From positions 248,001-312,000 of the forward strand of contig NZ_FNHY01000003.1 in the NCBI RefSeq assembly GCF_900103605.1: a stretch of 64,000 nt of DNA, in the 5' to 3' direction. Below, one piece after another: positions 26,922-35,927 of this stretch. The number at the start of each line of letters is the position of its first letter. Position 1 is the stretch's first letter. The DNA comes from Psychrobacillus sp. OK028. GTDB taxonomy: Bacteria; Bacillota; Bacilli; Bacillales_A; Planococcaceae. The translations under genes and the position numbers were made by a program. A model generated the notes under the pieces. The model made no database searches. It was given only the letters and a program-made list of their open reading frames with translations, and was not told the origin of the DNA.

Positions 26922-27763
26922 TGACTAATAAGACTGAAAGAATAATCAGACTGTCAGTTTCTTATCTTATTCTTCTAATTGCGGTGATCATAGTTATTTA
27001 CCCGTTGCTATGGGTAATAGGTTCTTCATTGAACCCTGGGCAAAGTCTATCAGGTTCTACGATGTTTCCGGAAGATCCTACATTTAAGCACTATATGGGC
27101 CTATTTGATACCGAAAAATCAAATTACGTTTTATGGTACTTAAATTCGATGAAAATTAGTTTAATAACGATGGTATTTGCGGTAATAAGTGTTGCATTTA
27201 CTGGCTATGCTTTCTCACGCTACCGATTTATCGGACGAAAAAATGGACTTCTTACCTTTTTAGTCCTACAAATGATTCCAAACTTCGCTGCGCTAATTGC
27301 GATTTTTGTACTTGCTAATAGAACAGGTTTGTTAGATACGCATGCTGGGCTAATCCTTATTTATGTAGGTGGGCAAATACCGATGAATACTTGGCTGATG
27401 AAAGGATATTTGGATACAATTCCAAAAGAACTGGATGAATCTGCACGTATGGATGGAGCAGGTCATTTGAGAATTTTTTGGCAAATTATTATGCCATTAT
27501 CAAAGCCAATCATAGCAGTTGTAGCATTGTTCTCGTTTATAGCTCCATTTGGTGATTTCATACTTGCACGTATTATGCTACGTAGCGAAGAAAAATTCAC
27601 AATGGGTGTCGGTCTTTACGAATTAGTATCTAAACAGTTTGGTAATGAGTTTACGACTTTTGCTGCGGGTTCTGTTTTAATAGCTATTCCAATTACAATA
27701 CTTTTCCTTTCATTCCAAAAGTATTTTATCTCTGGTTTAACTGCTGGAGGTACGAAAGGTTAA
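26921..27763 (+). CDS. mdxG: maltodextrin ABC transporter permease MdxG
   Basis: 280 residues with six hydrophobic helices. The EAA loop reads ELDESARMDGAGHLRIFWQI, followed by IMPLSKPIIAVVALFSF, and the C-terminus ends in the MalG-like YFISGLTAGGTKG. Pairs with MdxF in the membrane. No gene for the ATPase subunit is in the cluster; in Bacillus a shared ATPase (MsmX) serves several sugar importers, so the same is likely here. Confidence 0.95.
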   Translation: MTNKTERIIRLSVSYLILLIAVIIVIYPLLWVIGSSLNPGQSLSGSTMFPEDPTFKHYMGLFDTEKSNYVLWYLNSMKISLITMVFAVISVAFTGYAFSRYRFIGRKNGLLTFLVLQMIPNFAALIAIFVLANRTGLLDTHAGLILIYVGGQIPMNTWLMKGYLDTIPKELDESARMDGAGHLRIFWQIIMPLSKPIIAVVALFSFIAPFGDFILARIMLRSEEKFTMGVGLYELVSKQFGNEFTTFAAGSVLIAIPITILFLSFQKYFISGLTAGGTKG

Positions 27764-27791
27764 ATACCTTAATGAAAAGAAGTGAGAAAGT

Positions 27792-29324
27792 ATGAAAAAG
27801 AGTGTTATTTTAATCCTTTTGTTTATACTCATATTGACCACTGTTAGTCCACAAACATCTTTCGCAAGTGGGGATCGAAAGCTGCAGGATGAGGTTATTT
27901 ACATGATTATGGTGGACCGATTTAATAATGGAGATCCGAGTAATGATCAGGATGCTAATATCAACGATCCACTTGCATATCATGGCGGAGACTTTAAAGG
28001 TATTACCGAAAAGCTAGATTACATTAAAGATATGGGCTTTACAGCGATTTGGTTGACCCCCATTTTTGAGAATATGGATAAAGGGTACCATGGTTATTGG
28101 ATAAAGGATTTTTATAAAACAAATGAGTATTTTGGTTCTATAGAAGAATTTAAAAAGCTTGTAGATGAAGCGCACAAAAGGGATATAAAAGTCATTCTGG
28201 ACTTTGTCGTTAACCATGTTGGACCCAACCACGAGTGGGTAAATGACCCAGCAAAAAAAGACTGGTTTCATGAAAATAAGTCCATTTCCAATTGGAATGA
28301 CCAACAAGAAGTGGAAACTGGGTGGTTATATGATTTACCCGACTTAAATCAGGATAATCCAGCAGTTAGTAAGTATCTTCTCGATGCTGCAACATGGTGG
28401 ATTCAGGAAACAGATGTCGATGGTTATAGACTGGACACAGTGAAGCATGTTCCAAAGGATTTTTGGACCGAATTCTCAGCTGGAGTGAAATCAGTGAAAG
28501 ATTCATTCTTTTTGATAGGAGAGGTCTGGCATGATAACCCCAATGTCATCGTTAGCTATCAGGATACGGGTATCGATGGCTTCATGGACTTTTCCCAAAA
28601 CGGAAGTCTACGAACAGCATTTGAAAAATCAAATCAATCGCTAGGTTGGTTATTTTCAAATAATGAACGGAATCATAAATTGTTTAAGCGTCCAGAACTG
28701 CTTGGGCAATTTATCGACAATCATGATATGCAACGGTTCACTAATTTGGCGATCCAAAACAATCAGGATCCAGTAGCTAGGTTAAAGCTTGCCTTATCTT
28801 ATTTGTATACTGCTCCAGGCATACCAATCATTTACTATGGAACTGAAATTGCATTAGACGGAGGAAATGATCCTGATAATCGCCGTATGATGAATTTTGA
28901 GGCAGATGATGAGTTGATTGAGTACATTAAGCAACTTGGTGCAATAAGGCAGCAACAACTACCACTTACTAGAGGAGAAATGGAGCTTCTAGTTGATAAT
29001 GCAGGAATGACTGTCTATAAGAGAACCTACGAAGATGAAACAATTATAATAGCAATCAACAATACATCTGAAAAACAAAGCGTAGTGCTTGAGGAGATAG
29101 AAAAAGGAACAGAATTACAAGGATTTTTAACTGGAGGAGTAGTTAAGTCAGATGAAGTTGGTTATATGATTCAACTGGAAAGTGGCCAGGCCGAAATATA
29201 TAAGCAAGTAAAAAATCCGGTAGATAATCAGTTACCATCGACTATTTTAATAGGCAGTATTATTTTATTATTAGTAATCCTGTTAATTTGGTTCCAAAGA
29301 TCAAAACAAAAAAATTCGAAATAA
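27792..29324 (+). CDS. secreted, membrane-anchored alpha-amylase (GH13)
   Basis: 510 residues. A signal peptide (MKKSVILILLFILILTTVSP...SFAS) opens the protein and a C-terminal helix (STILIGSIILLLVILLIWFQ) with a basic tail RSKQKNSK anchors it, so the enzyme should face outward from the membrane. Catalytic regions: LDFVVNHVGPNH, DGYRLDTVKHVP (nucleophile), FLIGEVWHDNP (acid/base) and FIDNHDMQRF. It would trim starch or long dextrins at the cell surface to feed the MdxEFG importer. Lies 29 bases after mdxG; the ribosome site (AAGTGAG) is modest. Confidence 0.92.
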   Translation: MKKSVILILLFILILTTVSPQTSFASGDRKLQDEVIYMIMVDRFNNGDPSNDQDANINDPLAYHGGDFKGITEKLDYIKDMGFTAIWLTPIFENMDKGYHGYWIKDFYKTNEYFGSIEEFKKLVDEAHKRDIKVILDFVVNHVGPNHEWVNDPAKKDWFHENKSISNWNDQQEVETGWLYDLPDLNQDNPAVSKYLLDAATWWIQETDVDGYRLDTVKHVPKDFWTEFSAGVKSVKDSFFLIGEVWHDNPNVIVSYQDTGIDGFMDFSQNGSLRTAFEKSNQSLGWLFSNNERNHKLFKRPELLGQFIDNHDMQRFTNLAIQNNQDPVARLKLALSYLYTAPGIPIIYYGTEIALDGGNDPDNRRMMNFEADDELIEYIKQLGAIRQQQLPLTRGEMELLVDNAGMTVYKRTYEDETIIIAINNTSEKQSVVLEEIEKGTELQGFLTGGVVKSDEVGYMIQLESGQAEIYKQVKNPVDNQLPSTILIGSIILLLVILLIWFQRSKQKNSK

Positions 29325-29404
29325 TTTTCGATTTAAGTATGCTCGAATCTAACGATTGTCGAAACATACGAAAGAATGAACAGCACGAAAGGGGTACTCC
29401 GATC

Positions 29405-31069
29405 ATGAATGAAAAATGGTGGAAAGAAGCTGTCAGTTATCAAGTGTATCCAAGAAGTTTCATGGATAGCAACGGAGACGGAATCGGTGATTTACGAGGA
29501 ATTATTACGAAATTAGATTATCTAAAGGACTTGGGTGTTGATGTTGTTTGGGTAAGCCCTTTTTATAAATCTCCTAATGCTGATAATGGTTATGATATTA
29601 GTGATTATCAGGGCATCTCAGAAGAGTTCGGGAACATGGACGACTTTGACGAATTATTAAAAGGTATTCATGCTAGAGGGATGAAACTGATCCTGGATCT
29701 CGTTATCAATCATACAAGCGATGAGCATCCTTGGTTTATCGAATCGCGTTCTTCTAAAGAAAATCCTAAAAGGGATTGGTATATTTGGAAAGACGGTAAA
29801 GAAGGACAGGAGCCGAATAACTGGGAAAGCATTTTCTCTGGTAGCGCGTGGGAGTTAGATGAGCAAACGGAGCAGTATTATTTGCATTTATTTGCAACGA
29901 AACAGCCTGACTTGAATTGGGAAAATACAGAGGTGCGTCATGAGCTTTTCAATATGGTCAATTGGTGGCTCGATAAAGGTATCGACGGTTTCCGTGTAGA
30001 TGCAATTAGTCATATTAAAAAGCGTGATGGGTTCCCTGATATGCCAAATTCAAATGGGGAACAATACGTTTCATCCTTTGATATGCATACGAACCAAACG
30101 GGCATACAGGCGTATTTAAAAGAGCTGAAGGAACAAACTTTTGCTAAATACGATATTATGACAGTTGGCGAGGCAAATGGTGTAGGGATTGATGAAGCAG
30201 ATGAGTGGGTTGGAGAAGAGAACGGAAAGTTCAATATGATTTTTCAGTTTGAACATCTCGGACTTTGGAACAAGGCGATAAATAATTCAGTTGATGTTAT
30301 TGCTTTAAAGCATGTGCTTACAAAATGGCAAAAAGGACTGCATAATAAAGGGTGGAATGCTCTATTCCTTGAAAACCACGATCAGACGCGCAGTGTTTCG
30401 AGTTGGGGAAATGACAAGGAATATTGGAATGAAAGTGCTAAAATGCTAGCAGCTTGCTATTTCCTAATGCAAGGAACCCCATTCATTTATCAAGGTCAGG
30501 AAATTGGTATGACGAATGTACAGTTTCCTTCTATTCACGATTACGATGATATAGGCATGAAGAATTTTTATGATTTAGAAATAGCAAAAGGTCGCCCTCA
30601 TGAAGAAGTTATGGAAGTAATTTGGAGCAATGGCCGAGATAATTCTAGAACTCCTATGCAATGGGATAGTTCAGTAAACAGTGGATTTTCCGATGGGGAA
30701 CCATGGATGAAGGTCAATCCAAATTATAAGTCGATTAATGTAGCTGATCAACTAAACGATGAGAATTCTATTTATCATTTCTATAAGAAAATGATTCACA
30801 TTAGAAAAGAAAATTCCGTGTTTGTGTATGGAGAATATAATGTATTACAGGAAGACCATCCAGATGTGTATATTTACACGCGTGAAATTGATGGTCAGTT
30901 TGCAATTATTTTGTGCAACTTTAGGCAGCATAGTGCCGAAATATCATTAAAATATCTCCCACAGCGCAATACAGAACTACTATTAAATAATTATATAGAT
31001 GCACCGGAGCAGCTATCAGAAAATATTATGTTAAATCCTTATGAAGTAAGAGTATATTTATATAAGTGA
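29405..31069 (+). CDS. malL: oligo-1,6-glucosidase (GH13_31)
   Basis: 554 residues from ATG 29405, with AAAGGGGT upstream; usual length. Residues WWKEAVSYQVYPRSFMDSNG open the family barrel. Catalytic regions are DGFRVDAISHI (nucleophile), IMTVGEANG (acid/base) and LENHDQTR. The KQPDLNWEN motif (QPDLN) is typical of alpha-1,6-acting members, as opposed to the MPDLN of alpha-1,4 enzymes. No signal peptide: it should clip isomaltose-type branches inside the cell. Trehalose-6-phosphate hydrolase is a less likely alternative, given the context. Confidence 0.92.
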   Translation: MNEKWWKEAVSYQVYPRSFMDSNGDGIGDLRGIITKLDYLKDLGVDVVWVSPFYKSPNADNGYDISDYQGISEEFGNMDDFDELLKGIHARGMKLILDLVINHTSDEHPWFIESRSSKENPKRDWYIWKDGKEGQEPNNWESIFSGSAWELDEQTEQYYLHLFATKQPDLNWENTEVRHELFNMVNWWLDKGIDGFRVDAISHIKKRDGFPDMPNSNGEQYVSSFDMHTNQTGIQAYLKELKEQTFAKYDIMTVGEANGVGIDEADEWVGEENGKFNMIFQFEHLGLWNKAINNSVDVIALKHVLTKWQKGLHNKGWNALFLENHDQTRSVSSWGNDKEYWNESAKMLAACYFLMQGTPFIYQGQEIGMTNVQFPSIHDYDDIGMKNFYDLEIAKGRPHEEVMEVIWSNGRDNSRTPMQWDSSVNSGFSDGEPWMKVNPNYKSINVADQLNDENSIYHFYKKMIHIRKENSVFVYGEYNVLQEDHPDVYIYTREIDGQFAIILCNFRQHSAEISLKYLPQRNTELLLNNYIDAPEQLSENIMLNPYEVRVYLYK

Positions 31070-31102
31070 ATTATTATGGAGCAAGAGAGTGAGGAAATTT
31101 GA

Positions 31103-32131
31103 ATGGCGATTACAATTAAAGATGTGGCGAAGCTAGCTAATGTTGCTCCTTCGACTGTTTCTCGGGTGATTGCAAACAGTCCCCGTATAAGTGAAACCAC
31201 GAAGAAACGAGTAAGGGATGCGATGGATGAACTAAAATATCATCCGAATTTTATTGCTCGAAGTTTAGCAAGTCAATCTACTAAAGTGATTGGATTAGTT
31301 TTACCTCACTCTTCTGGCGTGTTTTTTCAAAATCCATTCTTTTCAGAGGTCATACAGGGACTAAGTGAGGGTGTGCACGACAACCATTACGCACTTCAAA
31401 TGACTAGCGGAAAAACTGCGACTGATTCTTACGAAGGAGTCGTGCAAATGGTTGAAGGTGGCAGGGTAGATGGGATCATTCTGCTTTACTCGATGATTGA
31501 TGATCAAATTATGGAGTATTTAACGAAAAGAACATTCCCCTTTGTAGTTATTGGAAAGCCGTATGACCTCGTGGACAAGATTACGCATGTCGATAATGAT
31601 AATTATATGGCTGCAAAGGAAGCTACCGAATATATTATAGGACTCGGGCATAACAAAATTGGATTTATTGGGGGTAGCCCAAGCTTGACGGTTACGTTAG
31701 ATCGCTTAAATGGCTATAAACAAGCGTTGCAGGAAGCTAGTATTGATCTGAATGATGATTATATTATTCACGGTGACTTTCTTCGTGAAGGTGGACAGGA
31801 GGCAGTTAAAGCTCTTCTAAGAAGAACTATTCCACCAACCGCATTACTTGTAACAGATGATCTGATGGCAGTTGGTGTCGTGAATTCTTTGACTGAAATG
31901 CAAATTGATATTCCTACTGAAGTATCTCTTGTTAGCTTTAATAATGCTTTGTTTGCAGAGATGTCAAGACCACCACTCACTTCAATTGATATAAACATTA
32001 AAGAGCTAGGTTACCAAGCGGCAACTAGCTTAATCCAACTATTAAAGAATGAGAATGAGCCAGTTAAACGGATTATCATTCCACATAAACTTGTGATAAG
32101 ACAATCATGTGGTGTAGCTCCAATAAACTAA
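31103..32131 (+). CDS. LacI-family regulator of the maltodextrin cluster
   Basis: 342 residues. The DNA-binding head is ITIKDVAKLANVAPSTVSRV with hinge helix NFIARSLASQ (residues 1-57). The periplasmic-binding-like sensor domain follows (VIGLVLPHSSG, GHNKIGFIGGS, PTALLVTDDLMAVGV, TSIDINIKELGYQA). Its place at the end of the cluster points to a MalR/MdxR-type repressor released by maltodextrins. The palindrome at 23817-23834 is a candidate operator. Dif-like site 3 follows the stop codon by about 20 bases. Confidence 0.93.
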   Translation: MAITIKDVAKLANVAPSTVSRVIANSPRISETTKKRVRDAMDELKYHPNFIARSLASQSTKVIGLVLPHSSGVFFQNPFFSEVIQGLSEGVHDNHYALQMTSGKTATDSYEGVVQMVEGGRVDGIILLYSMIDDQIMEYLTKRTFPFVVIGKPYDLVDKITHVDNDNYMAAKEATEYIIGLGHNKIGFIGGSPSLTVTLDRLNGYKQALQEASIDLNDDYIIHGDFLREGGQEAVKALLRRTIPPTALLVTDDLMAVGVVNSLTEMQIDIPTEVSLVSFNNALFAEMSRPPLTSIDINIKELGYQAATSLIQLLKNENEPVKRIIIPHKLVIRQSCGVAPIN

Positions 32132-32149
32132 TAAAATGTACATATCAAT

Positions 32150-32178
32150 GGTTGCAAATAATAATATTATGTAAACTA
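32150..32178 (+). repeat. dif-like site (site 3)
   Basis: Contains ATATTATGTAAACTATT, identical in 17 bases to site 1, including the XerD-type arm TTATGTAAACT (32167-32177). The left arm GGTTGCAAATA is a poor match to an inverted copy. Closes the maltodextrin cluster on the right. Confidence 0.6.
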
Positions 32179-32204
32179 TTTGGTGTCGGAATAGGAGAAT
32201 ATAT

Positions 32205-32747
32205 ATGTTTTCTTTCAAGTTAAATGACAAAACAGTTTTAAAAATGCTCGATTTGTCGGACACTGAACATTTGTTCGCATTAACTGTTCAATCGAAAGAT
32301 ACGTTGAGAGAATGGCTTCCATTTATTGATTTTACTAGGACTACGGACGATACAAAGGCTTTTATACAATCCACTATGAAGCAATTTAGTGAGAATAACG
32401 GTTTTCAAGCTGGTATTTGGTATGATGGGAACCTTGCTGGAGTAATCGGCTTTCATAAAATCGATTGGAATAACAAAACAACTAGTATCGGTTATTGGCT
32501 AGGTAATGATTATGTAGGATTAGGATTAATGACTAAATCAGTAGAAGCATTTGTAGATTATGCATTAGTAGATTTACGATTAAATCGTGTAGAAATTCGT
32601 GCAGCTGTGGAAAACAAGAAAAGCAGAGCAATTCCGGAACGATTAGGTTTTCAAGAAGAAGGCTGTGTAAGACAGGCAGAATGGCTCTATGACCATTATG
32701 TGGATCATGTAGTTTATGGAATGCTAGCAAGCGACTGGAAAAAGTAA
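32205..32747 (+). CDS. RimJ/RimL-type GNAT acetyltransferase
   Basis: 180 residues; GGAGAATATAT precedes the ATG. Family features are REWLPFIDFTRTTDDTKAFI, GVIGFHKIDWNNKTTSIGYW, the acetyl-CoA loop DYVGLGLMTKSVEAFVDYAL, and LNRVEIRAAVENKKSRAIPE. RimL-like enzymes acetylate ribosomal protein N-termini or other amines; the substrate here is unknown. Immediately right of dif-like site 3 and convergent with another GNAT gene. Confidence 0.9.
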   Translation: MFSFKLNDKTVLKMLDLSDTEHLFALTVQSKDTLREWLPFIDFTRTTDDTKAFIQSTMKQFSENNGFQAGIWYDGNLAGVIGFHKIDWNNKTTSIGYWLGNDYVGLGLMTKSVEAFVDYALVDLRLNRVEIRAAVENKKSRAIPERLGFQEEGCVRQAEWLYDHYVDHVVYGMLASDWKK

Positions 32748-32749
32748 AA

Positions 32750-32797
32750 TAAAACCCTGGAGCAATTTAGATAAAGTTGCTCCAAGGTTTATTTTAG
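32750..32797. terminator. bidirectional terminator
   Basis: Stem AACCCTGGAGCAA / TTGCTCCAAGGTT with A-run and T-run flanks, between convergent genes. Confidence 0.8.
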
Positions 32798-33612
32798 TTA
32801 TAGGTGTAGTAGTCTTGGGCATGAACAATTTGAAATCCAATTGATTCATACAATGTTAAAGCATGTGCATTTTCGGTTTCCACCTCTAAATGAACCGAGC
32901 AGCCTTGAAGAGAATACTTTTTTATAATGTGCTGAAGTACTTTTCGACCTATTCCTTTTCCACGATAGTGGGGAAGTAGGCAAAATCCGTAGATCCAAGC
33001 TTCGTCATTCTCCACTTTTACTCTAATCTTTCCTACTGAATCATCTTGCACATCAATGATATAAACGCTATTGTCCATTTCTGTGTCTACTCTGTTTTCT
33101 ACTTCCAATGCACTTTTTTCATCTAATCCAAAAGATTCGATATTCAATTGTATTCGTAAAGGAAGATCCTTCTGTTCTGCTTTGCGTAAATAGAACCCTG
33201 TAACTTCTTTTAATTCCTTTGGTTCCCACTTCATTTGATACTCAGAAAGGCTATAAATAGCATTAATACTTTTCAAAAATGCTTTTCCTTCTTCTGAACC
33301 AGCAGGAGCATTTAACAATATTTTATGAAAACCCTGTAATTTTACAAAAGCTATTGCTTGTTCAAATAACTTGGAGAAATGTTGTTTTCTACGTTCCCGT
33401 GGTTTTACCATGCCACAAACTTCGACTGTCGTACCAAAAGGATACAAGCCTAGAAAAGCTATAAGTTCCTCTTCGGCATACAGCAGGAAATCATAATTAC
33501 CGTCAGAACGATTTTTTAACATATCCCAATTTAACTTAAGCTGAATATTGTCATGCATTTCACATTCTTTTTGTAGTGCCTCAATATCTTTTAATTGTTT
33601 AGTAGTTAACAT
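32794..33612 (-). CDS. GNAT acetyltransferase, tandem domain
   Basis: 272 residues; AAAGGAGTTTCT precedes the ATG. The C-terminal half (about residues 140-272) is a full GNAT domain with LPHYRGKGIGRKVLQHIIKK and VHLEVETENAHALTLYESIG. The N-terminal half (FLLYAEEELIAFLGLYPFGT...VKPRERRKQHFSKLFEQAIAF) also resembles GNAT, so a duplicated fold is likely. Substrate unknown. Overlaps the shared terminator with the convergent RimL-like gene. Confidence 0.88.
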   Translation of the reverse strand: MLTTKQLKDIEALQKECEMHDNIQLKLNWDMLKNRSDGNYDFLLYAEEELIAFLGLYPFGTTVEVCGMVKPRERRKQHFSKLFEQAIAFVKLQGFHKILLNAPAGSEEGKAFLKSINAIYSLSEYQMKWEPKELKEVTGFYLRKAEQKDLPLRIQLNIESFGLDEKSALEVENRVDTEMDNSVYIIDVQDDSVGKIRVKVENDEAWIYGFCLLPHYRGKGIGRKVLQHIIKKYSLQGCSVHLEVETENAHALTLYESIGFQIVHAQDYYTYN

Positions 33613-33795
33613 AGAAACTCCTTTATGAATTAATGTTATTCTTCATTAATATTATAACTAATCTACCTAAAATAATATGTTTTTTCTGAAATTAAAAACC
33701 CGGTAAAAAGATTCCAGATCCTTTAAGAACAAAAACCTTGGAGTATTTGACCTTAAAAGTTCCTTGAAACCATTGTTGACACGATATTTTTTATG

Positions 33796-33848
33796 CAATA
33801 AAAAACCGTTCACTAGAGAATTATCTAATGAACGGTTCTTTTATCTAT
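33796..33848 (-). terminator. terminator of the yjdI-like / RNase J unit
   Basis: AACCGTTCA(C) / TGAACGGTT stem with the T-run on the - strand; it slightly overlaps the end of the reading frame. Confidence 0.75.
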
Positions 33849-34076
33849 GAATTTTAGAGCGTCACTGGGACAATTATGAACAACCCTTTTGCTGTCTTCT
33901 CTTAATGCACCATTAGGGTAAATCCATGGCTTTTTGTTTACATTAAAAACAGAAGGGAGGTATTTAATGCAGTTTGCGGCATGTGTGCATTTTGTAGGAT
34001 GAAAGTATATGTCTATTTCTTCCCCGTAATATTTTTTATAACCTGCTTCTACTAAGTTTTTTTCTGTTTCAGCCAT
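33825..34076 (-). CDS. YjdI-like mono-cluster ferredoxin family protein
   Basis: 83 residues; GGAGGTAAACT precedes the ATG. Strong similarity in pattern to E. coli YjdI: GYKKYYGEEIDIYFHPTKC, then THAANCIKYLPSVFNV, KKPWIYPNGA and NCPSDALKF. Cys30, Cys36 and Cys69, with His32, are the likely ligands of a divergent Fe-S cluster (Fer4_19-type domain). Electron-transfer partner unknown. The gene starts 18 bases after the RNase J stop, so the two are probably co-transcribed. Confidence 0.87.
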   Translation of the reverse strand: MAETEKNLVEAGYKKYYGEEIDIYFHPTKCTHAANCIKYLPSVFNVNKKPWIYPNGALREDSKRVVHNCPSDALKFIDKRTVH

Positions 34077-34094
34077 AGTTTACCTCCAATTGGT

Positions 34095-35765
34095 TTACAC
34101 TTCGATAATTATAGGAAGTATCATAGGTTTTCTTTTTGTTCGACTATATAAAAGCTTCTCTATAGATTTTTTAATGTTTTGTTTTAGAACGCGTTGATTT
34201 CTATTTGTATCTCTTGTTTTTGTAATGGTAGATCGAACGGTTTGATTTACGTCGTTAATTAGTTCCTCAGATTCAGGTCCATACACAAATCCACGTGAAA
34301 TAGTGTCCGGTCCAGAAATTATTTTGTTGTTTGCTTTGCTTAGTGTGGTAACAATAACTAACATACCATCCTCCGAAAGCAATTTTCGGTCCCGTAAAAT
34401 AATTTCACCAACATCCCCGATACCAAAACCATCCACAAACACATTTCCAGCTTCTATGCTTCTCGTTTTGACTGCCTTTTCATTTTCGATGTCTACTACG
34501 TCACCATTTTGAACAATGAAGATATTATTACGTTCTACGCCGACTGATTCTGCTAAACGCTGGTGGTGATGAAGCATACGATATTCACCGTGTATAGGGA
34601 CGAAGTATTTTGGTTTCATCAAGGAAAGCATCAATTTTAACTCTTCCTGACAAGCATGACCAGAAACATGCATACCTGTGACATTCCCAGACCCGTAAAT
34701 AACGTGGGCACCTAATGTATATAAGTTGTCTATAATTCTGGTAATACTCTTTTCATTCCCTGGTATTGGTCCAGCAGCGAAAATGACGGTATCCTCAGGA
34801 AGGACTTCTACTTGTCGATAGCTCGAACTAGCTAAACGAGACAAGGCGGCCATCGGTTCACCCTGACTTCCCGTACATATTATCACAATATTTTCTGGAT
34901 TCATTGTATTAATTTCATTTTGATTCACAAGCATATCTTCTGGAATAGTTAAATAACCACGCTCCATAGCCACGGATACTACATTAACCATACTTCTACC
35001 TAACAAAGCAATTTTCCTATTTGTCTTGATAGCAGCATCCACAATTGTTTGTACCCGGTGTACATTAGATGCAAACGTGGAAATAAAAATCTTTCTTGGG
35101 GCTTTTCTAAACGCTTCTTCTACATGCTCCGCAATTTTCCGTTCAGATGGGGTAAATCCTGGTCGTTCAGCATTAGTACTCTCTGAAAGAAGCAGCAATA
35201 CGCCGTTTTGACCGAGCTCCGCCATTTTATGAAAGTCAGAGCTTTGTTCGTCTACAGGTGTCAGATCAAATTTAAAATCTCCTGTATGTACAATGGTTCC
35301 TTGAGAAGTATGAAACGCAATTCCGAGACAATCTGGGATACTATGATTTACGCGGAAAAAGGATGTTTTAATCGTGCCAAGTCTTAACTTGGAGTCCGAG
35401 TCTATTAAAAAGAGCTTCGTACTTCTAAATAGGCCATGCTCCTTCAATTTGATCTCAATTAAACCTAATGTTAAGTTTGTTGCATAAATCGGGACATTGA
35501 GTTGCTTTAGGAAATAGGGGATGCCACCAATATGATCTTCATGCCCGTGTGTAATGATTAAAGCTCTGACTTTATCCTCGTTTTCCAGTAGATACGAAAT
35601 ATCCTGGATAATTAAATCTATGCCTAGTAGTGTTTCGTCTGGAAATTTCGACCCACAGTCAATTATTACTATATCGTCATCCGATTGTATGACATACATG
35701 TTCTTTCCAATTTCATTGACTCCACCTAATGCAAAAATAGATACTTTTGTGTTTACTGTATTCAT
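34095..35765 (-). CDS. ribonuclease J paralogue
   Basis: 556 residues, full length for RNase J; ATGGAGGACAAGT precedes the ATG. Metallo-beta-lactamase residues are intact: His73, His75, Asp77 and His78 in THGHEDHIGG, then NHSIPDCLG and HTGDFKFDLTP. Beta-CASP region: STNAERPGFTPSE, TFASNVHR, CTGSQGEPMAALSR, and later SGHACQEELKL and PIHGEYRM. RNase J enzymes act as 5'-3' exonucleases and endonucleases in mRNA decay. The intact motif differs from catalytically weakened J2-type copies. Typical Bacillales carry two RNase J genes, so this could be rnjB or an extra copy; its ferredoxin-like neighbour is unusual. Confidence 0.92.
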   Translation of the reverse strand: MNTVNTKVSIFALGGVNEIGKNMYVIQSDDDIVIIDCGSKFPDETLLGIDLIIQDISYLLENEDKVRALIITHGHEDHIGGIPYFLKQLNVPIYATNLTLGLIEIKLKEHGLFRSTKLFLIDSDSKLRLGTIKTSFFRVNHSIPDCLGIAFHTSQGTIVHTGDFKFDLTPVDEQSSDFHKMAELGQNGVLLLLSESTNAERPGFTPSERKIAEHVEEAFRKAPRKIFISTFASNVHRVQTIVDAAIKTNRKIALLGRSMVNVVSVAMERGYLTIPEDMLVNQNEINTMNPENIVIICTGSQGEPMAALSRLASSSYRQVEVLPEDTVIFAAGPIPGNEKSITRIIDNLYTLGAHVIYGSGNVTGMHVSGHACQEELKLMLSLMKPKYFVPIHGEYRMLHHHQRLAESVGVERNNIFIVQNGDVVDIENEKAVKTRSIEAGNVFVDGFGIGDVGEIILRDRKLLSEDGMLVIVTTLSKANNKIISGPDTISRGFVYGPESEELINDVNQTVRSTITKTRDTNRNQRVLKQNIKKSIEKLLYSRTKRKPMILPIIIEV

Positions 35766-35865
35766 ACTTGTCCTCCATTCAAAATTGCTATTCTAAGTAT
35801 TACCTCATATGGCTGTTTTATAAGGAGCATTTTAATTTACTTAAAGGTGGGAGAAGGAAATGGGT

Positions 35866-35921
35866 ATTAAAAAAGAATGATTGGTCGTGAACTATATCAC
35901 GATCAACCATTCTTTTTAAGT
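35866..35921 (-). terminator. terminator downstream of tRNA-Asn (bidirectional form)
   Basis: AAAGAATGATTGGTCGTGA pairs with TCACGATCAACCATTCTTT, with A- and T-runs at both sides. Placed right after the 3' end of the tRNA. Confidence 0.85.
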
Positions 35922-35927
35922 TACTAA

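Noticed and set aside
33925-33955. GTTTACATTAA on the + strand, partly like an inverted dif arm
   Set aside because: Lies inside a coding region and breaks after GTTTACAT; no partner arm.
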